Shown: one piece after another, positions 9,071 to 19,079 of the stretch
Layout of the letters: each line of letters starts with the position of its first letter
Position numbering within the stretch: position 1 is the first letter of the stretch
Origin: Auriscalpium vulgare
Taxonomy: Eukaryota > Basidiomycota > Agaricomycetes > Russulales > Auriscalpiaceae
Reading direction: 5' to 3'
Assembly: GCA_019915015.1 (NCBI GenBank)
Contig: JAHBBC010000016.1
Coordinates: 372,001 to 436,000, forward strand
Length of the DNA: 64,000 nucleotides
Program-made: the position numbers and the translations under genes
The notes under the pieces: model-generated
The model's input: the letters and a program-made list of their open reading frames with translations, nothing else
Told to the model about the DNA's origin: nothing
Databases searched by the model: none

Positions 9071-11137
9071 ATGACCACACATAACCCCAGAACTGCTCGA
9101 GCACCTCCGCGCTCTATCTATAGTCTCGCTGATGACTATTTTCGCTATGCAACAGAGAAGATCATCAACATAGGTTACCCTCCTCTAGCAAGGCTCGCAG
9201 AGACTGCCGTCATAAGGTGCGTCGAACTTTGCTTTGAGTCACCCCACTCACTCACAATCAATTTACTAGCGTCCTGAAGAATATCGAGGTCGGGCGGCTG
9301 CGCATCGTGACTGCTGAACAGATCTACGAGTTTCCGTCAGGCGAAAAGCCACCCACCGATGACTTGTCTGGGGAGCTGCGCGTCGTGAATGACACATTCT
9401 GGATGCGACTCTGTACTATGAGCGACCTCGGCTTCGCTGAGGCTTACATGTACGGCGACGTCGAATGTGACGACCTCATATCTGTGTTCCTCGTGGGTGG
9501 TCGCATCACAGCTCTATACCCTACTTATATTCATGGGTCACATAGATTTTCATGCGTAACAGGGAATGTCTTACCAGCCTCGATTCGCGGCTGTCGTGGC
9601 TCTTCCGGTTCCCGAAGGGCCTGATCGACCGTCAGTTCCTCGGGACTCCTCGGAATGCACCGTCGAACATCTCGTCACACTATGATGCCCCCGACGGCAT
9701 GTTCAAAGGTGTGTTTCGTAGTATTCGGGTCAAATATACTTTGCAACTTTTTGCTCTCCAGCCTTCCTCTCAGAGGACATGTGCTACTCTTGTGCCATAT
9801 TTTCGGAACTCGACGCCGATCTAAAGTCCGGCCCTGCCATCGTCGAAGTATCCCACAAATTAGAATCGATGGCAACTTCTTCCCTCTCGAGCGGGTCCAC
9901 GTCAGCCAGCGGATCCGTCATGACACTCCCCACCCCAGTGACACCACTGGAGCCCGACACCCTGCATACCGCACAGCTTCGCAAAATCGCTCACATCGTC
10001 AAGAAGGCTCGCATCCTGCCGGGGCACCGCGTGCTTGATCTCGGGTGCGGCTGGGGCGCCGTCACGCGTCACGCTGCACATTGCACGCACCATACCGGAC
10101 ACACACGTCGACGCGATAACGTTGTCCACGCACCAGCACGCGCACGTCCAAGGACTTGTTCAAGCCGCGGGGCTGCAGGGCCGCGTTCGCGTGCACCTGA
10201 TGGACTACCGCGCAATGCCGAAGGAGTGGTCCGGCGCGTTTGACAGGGTCATAAGCGTCGAGATGGTGGAACACATCGGCAGGCAATTCATGGGAGAGTA
10301 TGTCGCTGCTATCGAACGCGTCATGCGCCGTGAGAGCGCGGTTGGCGTCCTTCAGGGGACCACAATGCCAGAGGGCCGTAAGTGTCCTGTCACTCGACTG
10401 GTTTGCTCTCAATAAATTTTTGGTTACAGGGTTTCCACACGACAAGCAAGATATAGGGTTCATCGAAAAATGGGTACGGGGCCTGGTTTGCTCGTTTCTC
10501 TTCACTCCGCTGACTATCCCTTTTCATACAGAGTGCGCCTCGTTCCTCCTGTTCAGTAACTTCCACTGACCGCACTGACCTCTCACAATGCAGTCTTTCC
10601 GGGCGGCTTCCTGCCGTTTCTAACATTTTTCCTGACAACGCTGACGTCTAGTGGCATTGTGATCGATTCGGTGTCGAACATCGGCCCGCATTATGCACGC
10701 ACGCTGCGCGAGTGGCAACTCACCTTTTGTGCTCGCTTCGACGATACGATCGCGCCGGCTTTGCGTGCAGAGCGCCCGGGGGTGTTCGACGGATTGCAAG
10801 CCTGGGACAATGCACTTGCCGTGTTCAAGAGAATGTGGATATGTATGTGTAGTATGAGCACATAATTTGCGGCGCGCAGTGATTGCTAACGTACTTTATG
10901 CAGACTATCTGTAAGTCGCATCATCACTCGAGCATGCAAGTATCCGCATTCCAATGCCGATAATTTGTGGCCCTTCAGCTGCTACTGTGAAGTCGGATTC
11001 ACCGAGCGATGGCTGAGCAGTACGTACATGACTGTCCATGCTCCGTGGCGATGTTCTAAGACATGCGTCATACTGCAGACCATATCATCACGTTCACTCG
11101 TGAAGGAGACAAAGTTCTCTGTGATACCTACGAATGA
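9071..11137 (+). CDS. Cyclopropane-fatty-acyl-phospholipid synthase family, frame broken
   Basis: Exons: 9071-9216, 9270-9492, 9546-9708, 9762-10377, 10430-10473, 10532 (1 nt), 10594-10842, 10904-10910 (7 nt), 10979-11019 and 11079-11137. The family uses S-adenosylmethionine to add a methylene or methyl group to unsaturated acyl chains of phospholipids. Motifs in order: AEAYMYGDVEC, NISSHYD, LDLGCGWGAV (SAM motif I), DAITLSTHQ, VISVEMVEHIG, WIFPGGFLP, TLREWQLTF and CYCEVGFTERWLS. A tandem copy of GTCACGC at 10061-10074 shifts the frame immediately after motif I and gives a stop near 10243. With one copy the downstream sequence reads in frame and the summed exons are 514 codons including stop. 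Either this is an inactive allele or the duplication is an assembly error. A second in-frame ATG lies at 9062. Confidence 0.85.
10061..10074 (+). repeat. 7-bp tandem duplication inside SAM motif region
   Basis: GTCACGC occurs twice head to tail. A single copy gives codons for Ala-Val-Thr-Leu-His-Ile-Ala, the expected continuation of the GCGWG motif. Two copies shift the frame by one and lead to an early stop. Confidence 0.85.
10532..10532 (+). other. Putative single-nucleotide exon (A)
   Basis: The sequence reads CATACAG, then A, then GTGCGC. Treating the A as an exon splits an unusually long 120-nt gap into introns of 58 and 61 nt, the normal size here. It joins TGG + A + TC to give Trp-Ile-Phe-Pro-Gly-Gly, matching the IFP-G motif of the family. 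Without it the two flanking exons are out of frame. A 10-nt exon using a poor GTTCCT donor is the alternative. Confidence 0.7.
10904..10910 (+). other. 7-nt microexon (ACTATCT)
   Basis: The exon is flanked by TTATGCAG and GTAAGTCG, both close to consensus. It supplies Tyr-Tyr-Leu between MWI and CYCEVGF and keeps frame. The flanking introns are 61 and 68 nt. Confidence 0.85.
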
Positions 11138-11502
11138 GCAGCTATAATGGCACTTCTTTGCTTAGTTATCGCCCATTGCGCCGCAGTCAAGCACACGAGT
11201 ACATAATTGTGTATGCAACAAAAAAATTCGTTCATTCGTCCGGGGACTTCATTGCATATGTGTGAGACTGTACTATGATAAGTTATGAAATATGAAACAG
11301 CCGGAATACGTGAACAGTAAGGTAATTCTATGTACAGAACGCGAAGTAGAAGGATGTGACATGCGGATGTGCGCGCCAGGCACTCGACGTCGAAAGCAAC
11401 AAAATTAATAAAGACAAAGTCCACATCAAGTCCACATGATGAATTTCGAGAGCAAGTCGCACAACAGAAAGTCGGAGTAAACGTTGCCCGCAATCTTCGA
11501 CA
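11138..11502. other. Convergent 3' intergenic region
   Basis: This AT-richer stretch lies between the 3' ends of the CFA-synthase-like gene and VTC4. It probably contains both 3' UTRs. No gene is seen. Confidence 0.5.
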
Positions 11503-14500
11503 TCACTCTGTCATCCGCAGCCCTACATTGGCCACGAGCGCCACGAGGAGCACCGCGCACAGCACTGTCGGGCCGTACTTGTCGTAGTACAGACCCTCTG
11601 CGCGCCGTTTGCGAAGATTAACCGCACGATACACGAAGATGACCGCAGAGTACACGATCGAAAGCAGCGCGGCGAAGGTGAAGAGACCCGCACTGATCAG
11701 CCCGCGCTGGTCGTCTGGCGGGATGAAGTTGAGTAGCGTCGTCGCGATCGTGCCGACGTAGATCGAGAAATGGAGCCATTTCTGCGTAGTGGGCTGCGTG
11801 AATATCTGCACCGACAAGTACGTCCAAAGACATACCAGGAATGTGCGCTCCGTCGCGAAGTACACCTTCGGCTCGATTCGCACGGGCACCGCGATTCGCT
11901 TCCCCGCAGGCGCGTGCCAATCCCTCGTCAGCAGGCGCTCGTTCCCACTGGGCACCGGAGGCGCCTCTCCCTCGCCCTCGTCGTCGTCGGACTCGTCGCC
12001 GCGCTGGTCTCGCAGCGCCTTCTGCTCGCGCAGCTTGGTCTTGAACGTCTCATCGAACGCCGACGATGGCGCGAGCGGGTCGATTGAAAGGCCGCGGGGC
12101 TTCGACGGGCGAGGCAGCAACGGCGCACGCTCGTCGTCCGCAGCCCCTTCGGCATGGCCATAGCCGCCACCATTCTCACCGTTCGCGTAGTCCCTTACGC
12201 GGGGGCCGTTGCCGTTGCCATTGCCCGTGGATGATGACGGTCGCGGCGGAGAGGTCTCGCGCTCCTTCAGCATCTTCTCACGGAACGCGATCGCGTCTGC
12301 GGCAGCAGCATCAGCCACACCGGAGCGCTTGCCCTCATCCTTGGCGGGCGCGAGGTCCATCTCTTCGTCCTCTTCGCCCTCAGACTGCGGCTCGACGTAC
12401 GCGGCGCGCTCGTGGTCGGGTGTCGGGATGCCCGATGAGCCGTGCTTGTCAGAGCTGTTCTTCGAGGAGTACGTGCCCTGCGGCCGCTCAACGGTCATAA
12501 ACCCAGTGTTCGGTTTGATGATGTCGACGTCCACTGAGCAGATCACTTGTGTGAGCGGGACTGCAGACGCATTATATATGGAGAAGGCGTACTTTGTGGT
12601 AGCCAGAAAGGCACGAGGTCGACTCGATGCGGGATCAGAGTCGCGCACCCATGAATGAATTTACTGTGGGCAGGAGAATCAATATCTCACGAAATATTGA
12701 GGGGACAGATCACCTACCTGAACTTGGGAACGGCTTCCACTAAATGTGAATTTACAAGCTCCGTGACCCACGTCGGTGGCTCTTGGCCCAGCTGCGTCTG
12801 CAACTTGACCTCCAATACACCATACCTGCCGTGACAATTAATGATGTCTCTTAAGCCGTCAAGGAAAATGAAACGTACTTGAACATCTCCCTATCCTCTG
12901 CCGACAGCTGGTCAAACGGCCAGTCAATCCCAATGTCCGTGCGACGCCAGTTGTCCCCCGACCGCTCCGCGCCATCCCAGTTGTCCTCCCGGACCATTGT
13001 CAGCTCCGTATCGAGCGATATGCGCACGCGCGCATCGCCTGGCAGCTGGAATGCCGTACGGTTGTAGAACGTGCGCATCACTGCAGCCGTCTATGTGAGC
13101 GCTACTCAGCCTTCACTAGCTATTTTGACGTACCCGGTTTCAGATTCCGCGTGAGCACGGCATATTGCACCTCGTTCGCGAGCTGAAGCATCCCGTCAAC
13201 TTCTGCCTGGCTCTTCTTCCCCTTTGCCACAATTTTCGCAAATTCCTCGTCCATCGTGTACTCGCCAGCCAGGAAGGCATTCACCTTGTCTTCCTTGATG
13301 GGGAACCGCGCTTTGACGGATTTCTCGCCAGTCCAGTCCTCGCGATGTGTCTTGCGCTCTACAAATATCTGCACCAAGAAAAGGCGTGAACACTGAGGCA
13401 GGACCGCAAGCGGGCAGGGAGACTCACCGTTTTGACGTCGACATCACCGTACCAGCGCAGGCGGATGGCTTCGGCCCCTTCCGTCTTTTCTAAACGTCCT
13501 AGATAAAGCTCTAGATCCTCATTGTCGAAATAGATGGAGGTGATAGCTGAAGAGTCCAATCTTAGTCTTTATCCTGAAGCAGACAGACAGAACTCTAACC
13601 GGCATCCTTCGGCTCGAACTCCTTATCAGGATTGAAGACTGCAGGGCGGTTACTCCTGTCAGTCACGAGTCTGAACATGTGTAGTCAGATGCTGTACCGA
13701 GGACGGGCAGATGTCTCATGATCGCGAGTTTCAGCGGAACGAGGTTGTCAGCGTGGACCCAGTATTTGGTCGTCTGGCGAACGAATGCACTCTGCGACCC
13801 CCCGGCAGATGAGTCACCCTGCACTGGGTGGCCACGCGTGCGCACAAGGTCGAAAAGCCGTGATAGCTTCACTATGAGCGCGTCCCAATTATACTTGTAG
13901 AATGGACGCTTCTCGAGATAGTTCTGCACAAAACCCTGCTTGAGGGAGATGGATGTTTGTTTCTGGCAACAGGCAGTGAAGGTCAGTGACGACGTCGCTG
14001 GTGGCGGCAGGAGGGTTCCGAACATACGTCATGTTTCTACGCGCATATTACCATCTCAGCTCACGAGCTCAACAGACACAAGAATCGTAGAAATACCTTC
14101 AGAATCTTCATGAACCCCGTGATATTCAATTTCGTGTACAATGCGAGGTCATGGACGTCTGCGACGAGATTGGCAACCTCCTCCTCGAGGAGATGGAATT
14201 GGTCTTCAAGCGCGTCCACGCTCTGCGCCTCAGACTCTCCGTCGGAATCGTCGTCGTCATCTGAGTCGTCGTCTGATCCTGCGTCCTGCTCGAGCTCTTC
14301 GCGTGCGCGGTGTGCCTCAGGGTCTGAAGGGTCGGGCGCGCCGGAGGTGGAGGATTCGCCGCGAGGGTGGTGGATGTCGTCATGCGTCCCGGAGAATACG
14401 TAGTCATCAGCGACGAGCTTGCGCACCTGGCGTTCAGCATCCTTAATGCGACGCGATAATTCTGCGGTCTGGGGCGCGTCGTTGAGTGTGGGGTCGTCAT

Positions 14501-14875
14501 AGGGGATGGGAACGGATAGACGCGGGAGGGCGGCGAGAGAGCGATTGGGGCGCGAGACAGCAGATTCTACGCACCTTGCGCTTCTGAAAATCGTGAATTT
14601 TATCGAGTTCGCCCTCCAGCATCTTCGTGAAAGCCTGCTCGTCGGCATCGTCCCAACCATGGGACGTCGTGCGCGCCTACACGAGGAATGAGCGGGATTC
14701 GGCTTTACGCGCGCCGAGGCGACAAATGCGCACCTTAAGCTCCCTTTTTAGAAGGTTGTAGTCAATGTAGAATGGTTGCCATTCGCTGTACAGATCATTC
14801 TAGAGAGACTGGGTGAGTGGGCGTGCAACGGGGTAGCAGGAGTATGCGCACCTTGATTTTCCGACCAAACTTCAT
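11503..14875 (-). CDS. VTC4: VTC4-like vacuolar polyphosphate synthase
   Basis: Thirteen exons give 880 residues: 14875-14852, 14799-14734, 14676-14575, 14468-14097, 14036-14028 (9 nt), 13962-13698, 13638-13600, 13546-13428, 13368-13134, 13080-12879, 12825-12718, 12663-12593 and 12533-11503. VTC4 polymerises ATP gamma-phosphate into polyphosphate and moves it into the vacuole as part of the VTC complex. Seen in order: an N-terminal SPX domain ([31 protein letters not shown]) that senses inositol pyrophosphates; an acidic insert; the VTC tunnel domain ([74 protein letters not shown]); a long low-complexity linker; and three transmembrane helices of the VTC/DUF202 C-terminal region ([15 protein letters not shown], then [10 protein letters not shown], then [12 protein letters not shown]). 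The catalytic-domain residues favour VTC4 over the accessory VTC1-3. The gene is head to head with the Gtr2 gene. Confidence 0.93.
14028..14036 (-). other. 9-nt microexon in VTC4 (AAACATGAC)
   Basis: On the minus strand the order is GCGCGTAG, AAACATGAC, GTATGTTC. It encodes Lys-His-Asp and completes the SPX signature KILKKHDK. The flanking introns are 60 and 65 nt. Skipping it keeps frame but deletes the conserved residues. Confidence 0.85.
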
Positions 14876-16189
14876 GGCGGGGACGTTCAAGGTGAGGGTG
14901 GAGAGACTGTGGGGAGAAACATTTGGAGAGAAATGCGCAAGTGAGTTTTGAGAAGAGAGCGGCGAGCCGAAAAAGGACGACGAACGTGCGTACGAACACT
15001 GGCGGTGGCACGAAGCGAAGCCCACCGCTCCAGCCCGATTGGGCAGGCGCGCCGTTGATCTGCGTGTGCCCGCCCAACCTCCGCCCGCGCCCGTGTCTGC
15101 TCGCCGTGTTCCGCTGAGTCTGACAAGAGCTCTGAGCCGTGATTTCAGAGGTCGGCGCTCTCAGCGCGCGCTCGCCGCTTTCCACCTGGCGCCAGTGGCC
15201 ACCACAGACAGATCTCCGAGCACGGGACAAACACGGAGGACCACCTATTGGCCAGACACTGCCGTAAAGCATATCTCGGGTCGTCACCCTTTTTGATTGC
15301 CCACTGCGAGCGTTCGTTGGTATCTCAGCACTCGGCGCTCTGCAGGTCGATCCAGACTTGCCCCAGGCATTCCGCACCGGCTCGCATGTCCTTCCAGCGT
15401 ACGTGGTCGTGTGATCACCGTTGTCTGCCGCCTGACGGTCATGTTGGCGACTCACAGGTGCATACCGATGTCCACGAGTCGTCGAGCTTGTCACTGGGGA
15501 GCATAGCCTTCGCTGACCTCTGGAATATTCCAAGGTCATCCGTCTTGAGTTCTCCGCCATTCAGCGCCCGTCGAATGCCATGCACTGTGTGATTTCGTTA
15601 TCTTCGCTATCTCTGCCGCTCTCTCTTGCCGAAGCGAAGCTCAAAGAACAGTACAAGACGTTGAAGACTGCGGTCAGCCACGGGTCACCGGTCATCGGTC
15701 GCTGCACGACTTGAAGTTCGTCGGCTTCTAGAACTCGTTCCCACTCCCCCTGGTGGAAGTCGGAACGTGATGAAAAATCAGCAATATCAAGCATAGAGAA
15801 CTGGTCTGCGCCTATGGCATTGGCTACAGTAGACATTATCATACTGGATCATTTCTTCATCATGGGCAAATACATCAAGCCTTGCCACTGCCAGCACGAT
15901 CGACGAACGTGGTTTCTCCCTGTTTCTCCGGCAGCCGCTACGTCCCTGATCAATCCCTATCAATCCCTGATGATGAGAGTGGTCAAGGCAATGCGTGCTG
16001 CGCTGCAGCGCGACCAGTGCGAGTCTGGCTAACACGTCAATGAGACAAGGACAAAGGTGTTATAGCCGAGTGCACTGTTGTCGACTTGTCACGGAAGCAT
16101 TTCGGCCCCCGCTTCCGACTCGGGCCGCAGGTTCCGGCTAGCAACCACGGCGGCGAAGTCGAAAGACTGGCCGAGAAGACTCCGCCGCC
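14876..16189. promoter_or_regulatory. Divergent VTC4 / Gtr2 upstream region
   Basis: This 1.3-kb gap separates two divergently transcribed genes. A short minus-strand open frame at 15561-15842 (93 codons) has no recognisable domain; it could be a small unknown gene or gene relic. The rest shows no coding signal. I could not identify a PHO-type or other regulatory motif with confidence. Confidence 0.45.
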
Positions 16190-17538
16190 ATGGCCTCCTC
16201 CTCCAACGGCACTAAGAGCCCCCCAACTCAAGTGCAGCGCACGAAAGTTCTTCTCCTCGGCCAGCGCAGGTCAGCTTCCTCCGCCGCCACGCATTGCAAG
16301 CTCAAGCCATTCCCTTAGGAGTGGCAAGACGTCCATACAACAGGTGCTCTTCAACGACGTGCCGCCAAAGCAAACGTTTTACCTCGAACCGACCGCGCGC
16401 ATCGTGAAGCATGTCTACGAGTGCGTTGCCTCCGTGTCAACCCGTGCAGCGCGCCGTGCCTCACGCGTGCTTGCTTTGCAGCACGGTGATTCCGTTGGAG
16501 ATCTGGGATTGCGCGGGTACAACGACGATCGACACGCTCGGCGCACCGTTGGCGGAGTTCTCGTCGATCATATTTGTGATAGACATCCAGGTGCGTAGAT
16601 CACGGGTTTGGTGCGGACGAGAACTGATGACGTCTGTGCAGGACTCGTACCAGCAGCCTGTCGCGCGCATGCTCGATTTCTTCATCGCGGCGTACCAAGA
16701 GAGCCCGGATATCAGCCTGGAGGTATTTGTGCATAAAGCAGAGGCATTCACGGAGGACTACAAGCTTGGTGCGCAATCGTGCGCAACCTGGATTGACTAG
16801 CACTGACGGTACCGACAGAGAACTTCCGACATATCCAGCAGCGCGTCATCGATGAGCTGCTCGACATTTCGTCGGATTACGAGCAAATGCCATTAAACTT
16901 CTACCTCACGTCAGTGTACGACCACTCGACACACGAGGCGTTCTCGCGGGTGCTGCACAAGCTCATCGACTCCTTGCCGTATCTCGAGGACATGTTGAAT
17001 GTCTTCTGCGCGGTAAGTGGGGTCGTGCTTGGCGAAGACAAAACGCTGAGGACGCAAAGTAGAACTCGCAAGCATCCAAGGCTTTCTTGTTTGACGTCAA
17101 GTCGAGGTTGTACGTTGCAACAGACGCGTCGCCTGTCGACGCAGGAACGCATAATCTGTGTTGTGACTACCTGAAGACCCTCAACGCATTTGGACCTTTG
17201 TACAAGTACGTTGCGCCGGCCCCGTGTCTTGCGGTCAAATAGTAAATTTGCTCCACAGGTCGTCGTCAGCATCCCCCCTCCGTCTCACCGCTTCGTCCCC
17301 CTCATCACCTCCCAAACCAACATTTTACCCCTCTGCCGCCGTCACTCTCGCACCATCGACACAGGGAACGACGCTCACCTATCATTTGATCACACCACAG
17401 CTCGCACTCCTCACTTTAATGCAGACCGCCGTATTCGAGGACCGGCGCGGTTTGCTGGAGTACAACGTGGTGTTTTTCAGGGAGGGCGTGCAGGAGATAT
17501 CACAGGTAGAGACGGATGCGCGGACAGGGACAAGCTGA
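16190..17538 (+). CDS. GTR2: Rag-family GTPase, RagC/D (Gtr2) type
   Basis: Seven exons (16190-16269, 16319-16420, 16482-16590, 16642-16768, 16819-17012, 17063-17205, 17259-17538) give 344 residues. Gtr2 pairs with Gtr1 on the vacuolar membrane and, with the EGO/Ragulator complex, tells TORC1 about amino-acid supply. The P-loop LLLGQRRSGKTS is split by intron 1. LEIWDCAG is the G3 motif and FVHKAEAF stands in the G4 position, where Rag proteins have HKXD; here the last residue is Glu, as in several RagC/D members. The C-terminal half carries the roadblock-like dimerisation fold (SKAFLFDVKSRLYVATD). A Ser/Pro-rich insertion near residues 255-280 is not a usual part of the family. Start is the first ATG before a short Ser-rich leader. 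Confidence 0.92.
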
Positions 17539-19079
17539 GCTGAGCTGAAGTGTGAGTACATGTGAGTATCTGTTTGGGGTTGTGGGGGTGGTCTGCGCTG
17601 ACGCGTCGCAGATGTTTGGTTGGGGACGTTAGTTGCAGAGACTTGTTACTCAACGTACTGCGCAGTTGAGTCATCTCCGATACCCCGCGCTATAGCAAGG
17701 GCGAATCACAGAGCAGAGGGGAGGCTCTCTTTTTGGGGGAGACAAGATGTCGGTGCACGCTTCGTGATGATTCATGCTGCAGCTGTTCTGTTGGCGGTCG
17801 CGCGGTTTCCATTGATACTCAGCGCTCATCGCCCGAAGTTCGCGGCGCGGCAGCCAATCGCTCAACAGTCTACTCCCCACACCCACAGGCTCGGGCATAT
17901 CGCTGCGTGAGCGGCGTGATGGATGTTGGCTTTGCCAGACTTACAAGTGTCGCTCAGTCCTTCCATCATGATAATCGCGGAACTCACAACACACGCATCC
18001 TGCGCGATGACCGATGTTACACAGGCTATGGGGTAATATACGGAGTCTGGGGCGCAGTGTCACTGTGTTATTTAACGATCACAAATTGGAAGAGGTAAAG
18101 AGCTCGGTGCCGACGCTGCCGCATTTGATGGACACGTACCTTGGCCCGCGCCAAAGTCCGAACTGACCAATCTTTAATCTCGAAGGCTATCTGACCTCCA
18201 ACGTCAAGAAATTGCACGCGCTGAAGCCATGCCGGACCGTATCATCGATCGCTGGGGTTGGGCGGCCAAGAAGTTAACAATGAGGCGCGCCTGCGCTCGT
18301 TTTATGTACCCCGTCCGCCGCATGTTCCCCACGCGTCTCATGGCATCGGTGAGCCTCCGCGGGGCGAGCAAGGAAACGAGCAGCTGTGGGCACAGCCGGA
18401 CCATCTGTCGTGATGGTGTCGAGTATCAATGGTCCTGGCAATGTCCTGGCATGCAGGGGCCTTGAAACAGGGATAGATAGTGGCGAACATTCATGCGACC
18501 GAGCGCTCGCAGGTCTGCGGTCCTGATCACTTTATATCTCGGATCTGCAGTGGGAAACGCAATATTGATGAAGCCTGGAAGTTCCGCAAATGGGACCGTG
18601 CGCATGCGGCATGCACGATGATAATATTGCCGCTCTCTGAGTCCTCTTGCACCGGAAGAGGATACGAAGATGAGTAATGAAGGCGTGCTTGAGCTCTGCA
18701 CATCCCTTGACTCAGTAAGCCAGTTGTCAGAGACGGATGGGCGCGCTCTGTATCTCGGTGTACAGCCTGTATGTTTTCGATATTGTCAATAACGCGAGTC
18801 GGTTGATGCGGATGGCCGGACGGCCGCGAAGCGAAGACGCGACCCAGCCATGGTCACGTGACTGGAGCGCGACCTGGGGTTACCGGAAAAGGGCGAAACG
18901 ATATTCTTGGGGTCAGACGGTTTTACTGCTCGGTTGGGGACCTCTTGCAAGCCTCGCCCTGACACACCACATAAAACCATTGGCGGGCGTGTATCCATCC
19001 CCACCCTCCCTTTAGACCCTCCCTAGACCCTCCTAGACGTCTCTCCCTTCCTCCCCCGCCCACAACCACGACCCACAAA
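17539..19079. other. Intergenic; FAS promoter at the right end
   Basis: No gene is supported in 1.5 kb; only short unrelated open frames occur. The last 150 bp before the FAS start are pyrimidine-rich (repeated CCCTCCC and CCTCCC). An inverted CCAAT box (ATTGG) lies at 18979-18983 beside an ATAAAA stretch at 18971, plausible core promoter elements for a highly expressed gene. Confidence 0.45.

Noticed and set aside
8614..9078. Minus-strand open frame of 154 codons between PPR-like and CFA genes
   Set aside because: Overlaps an equally long plus-strand frame, no recognised domain, and overlaps the CFA start.
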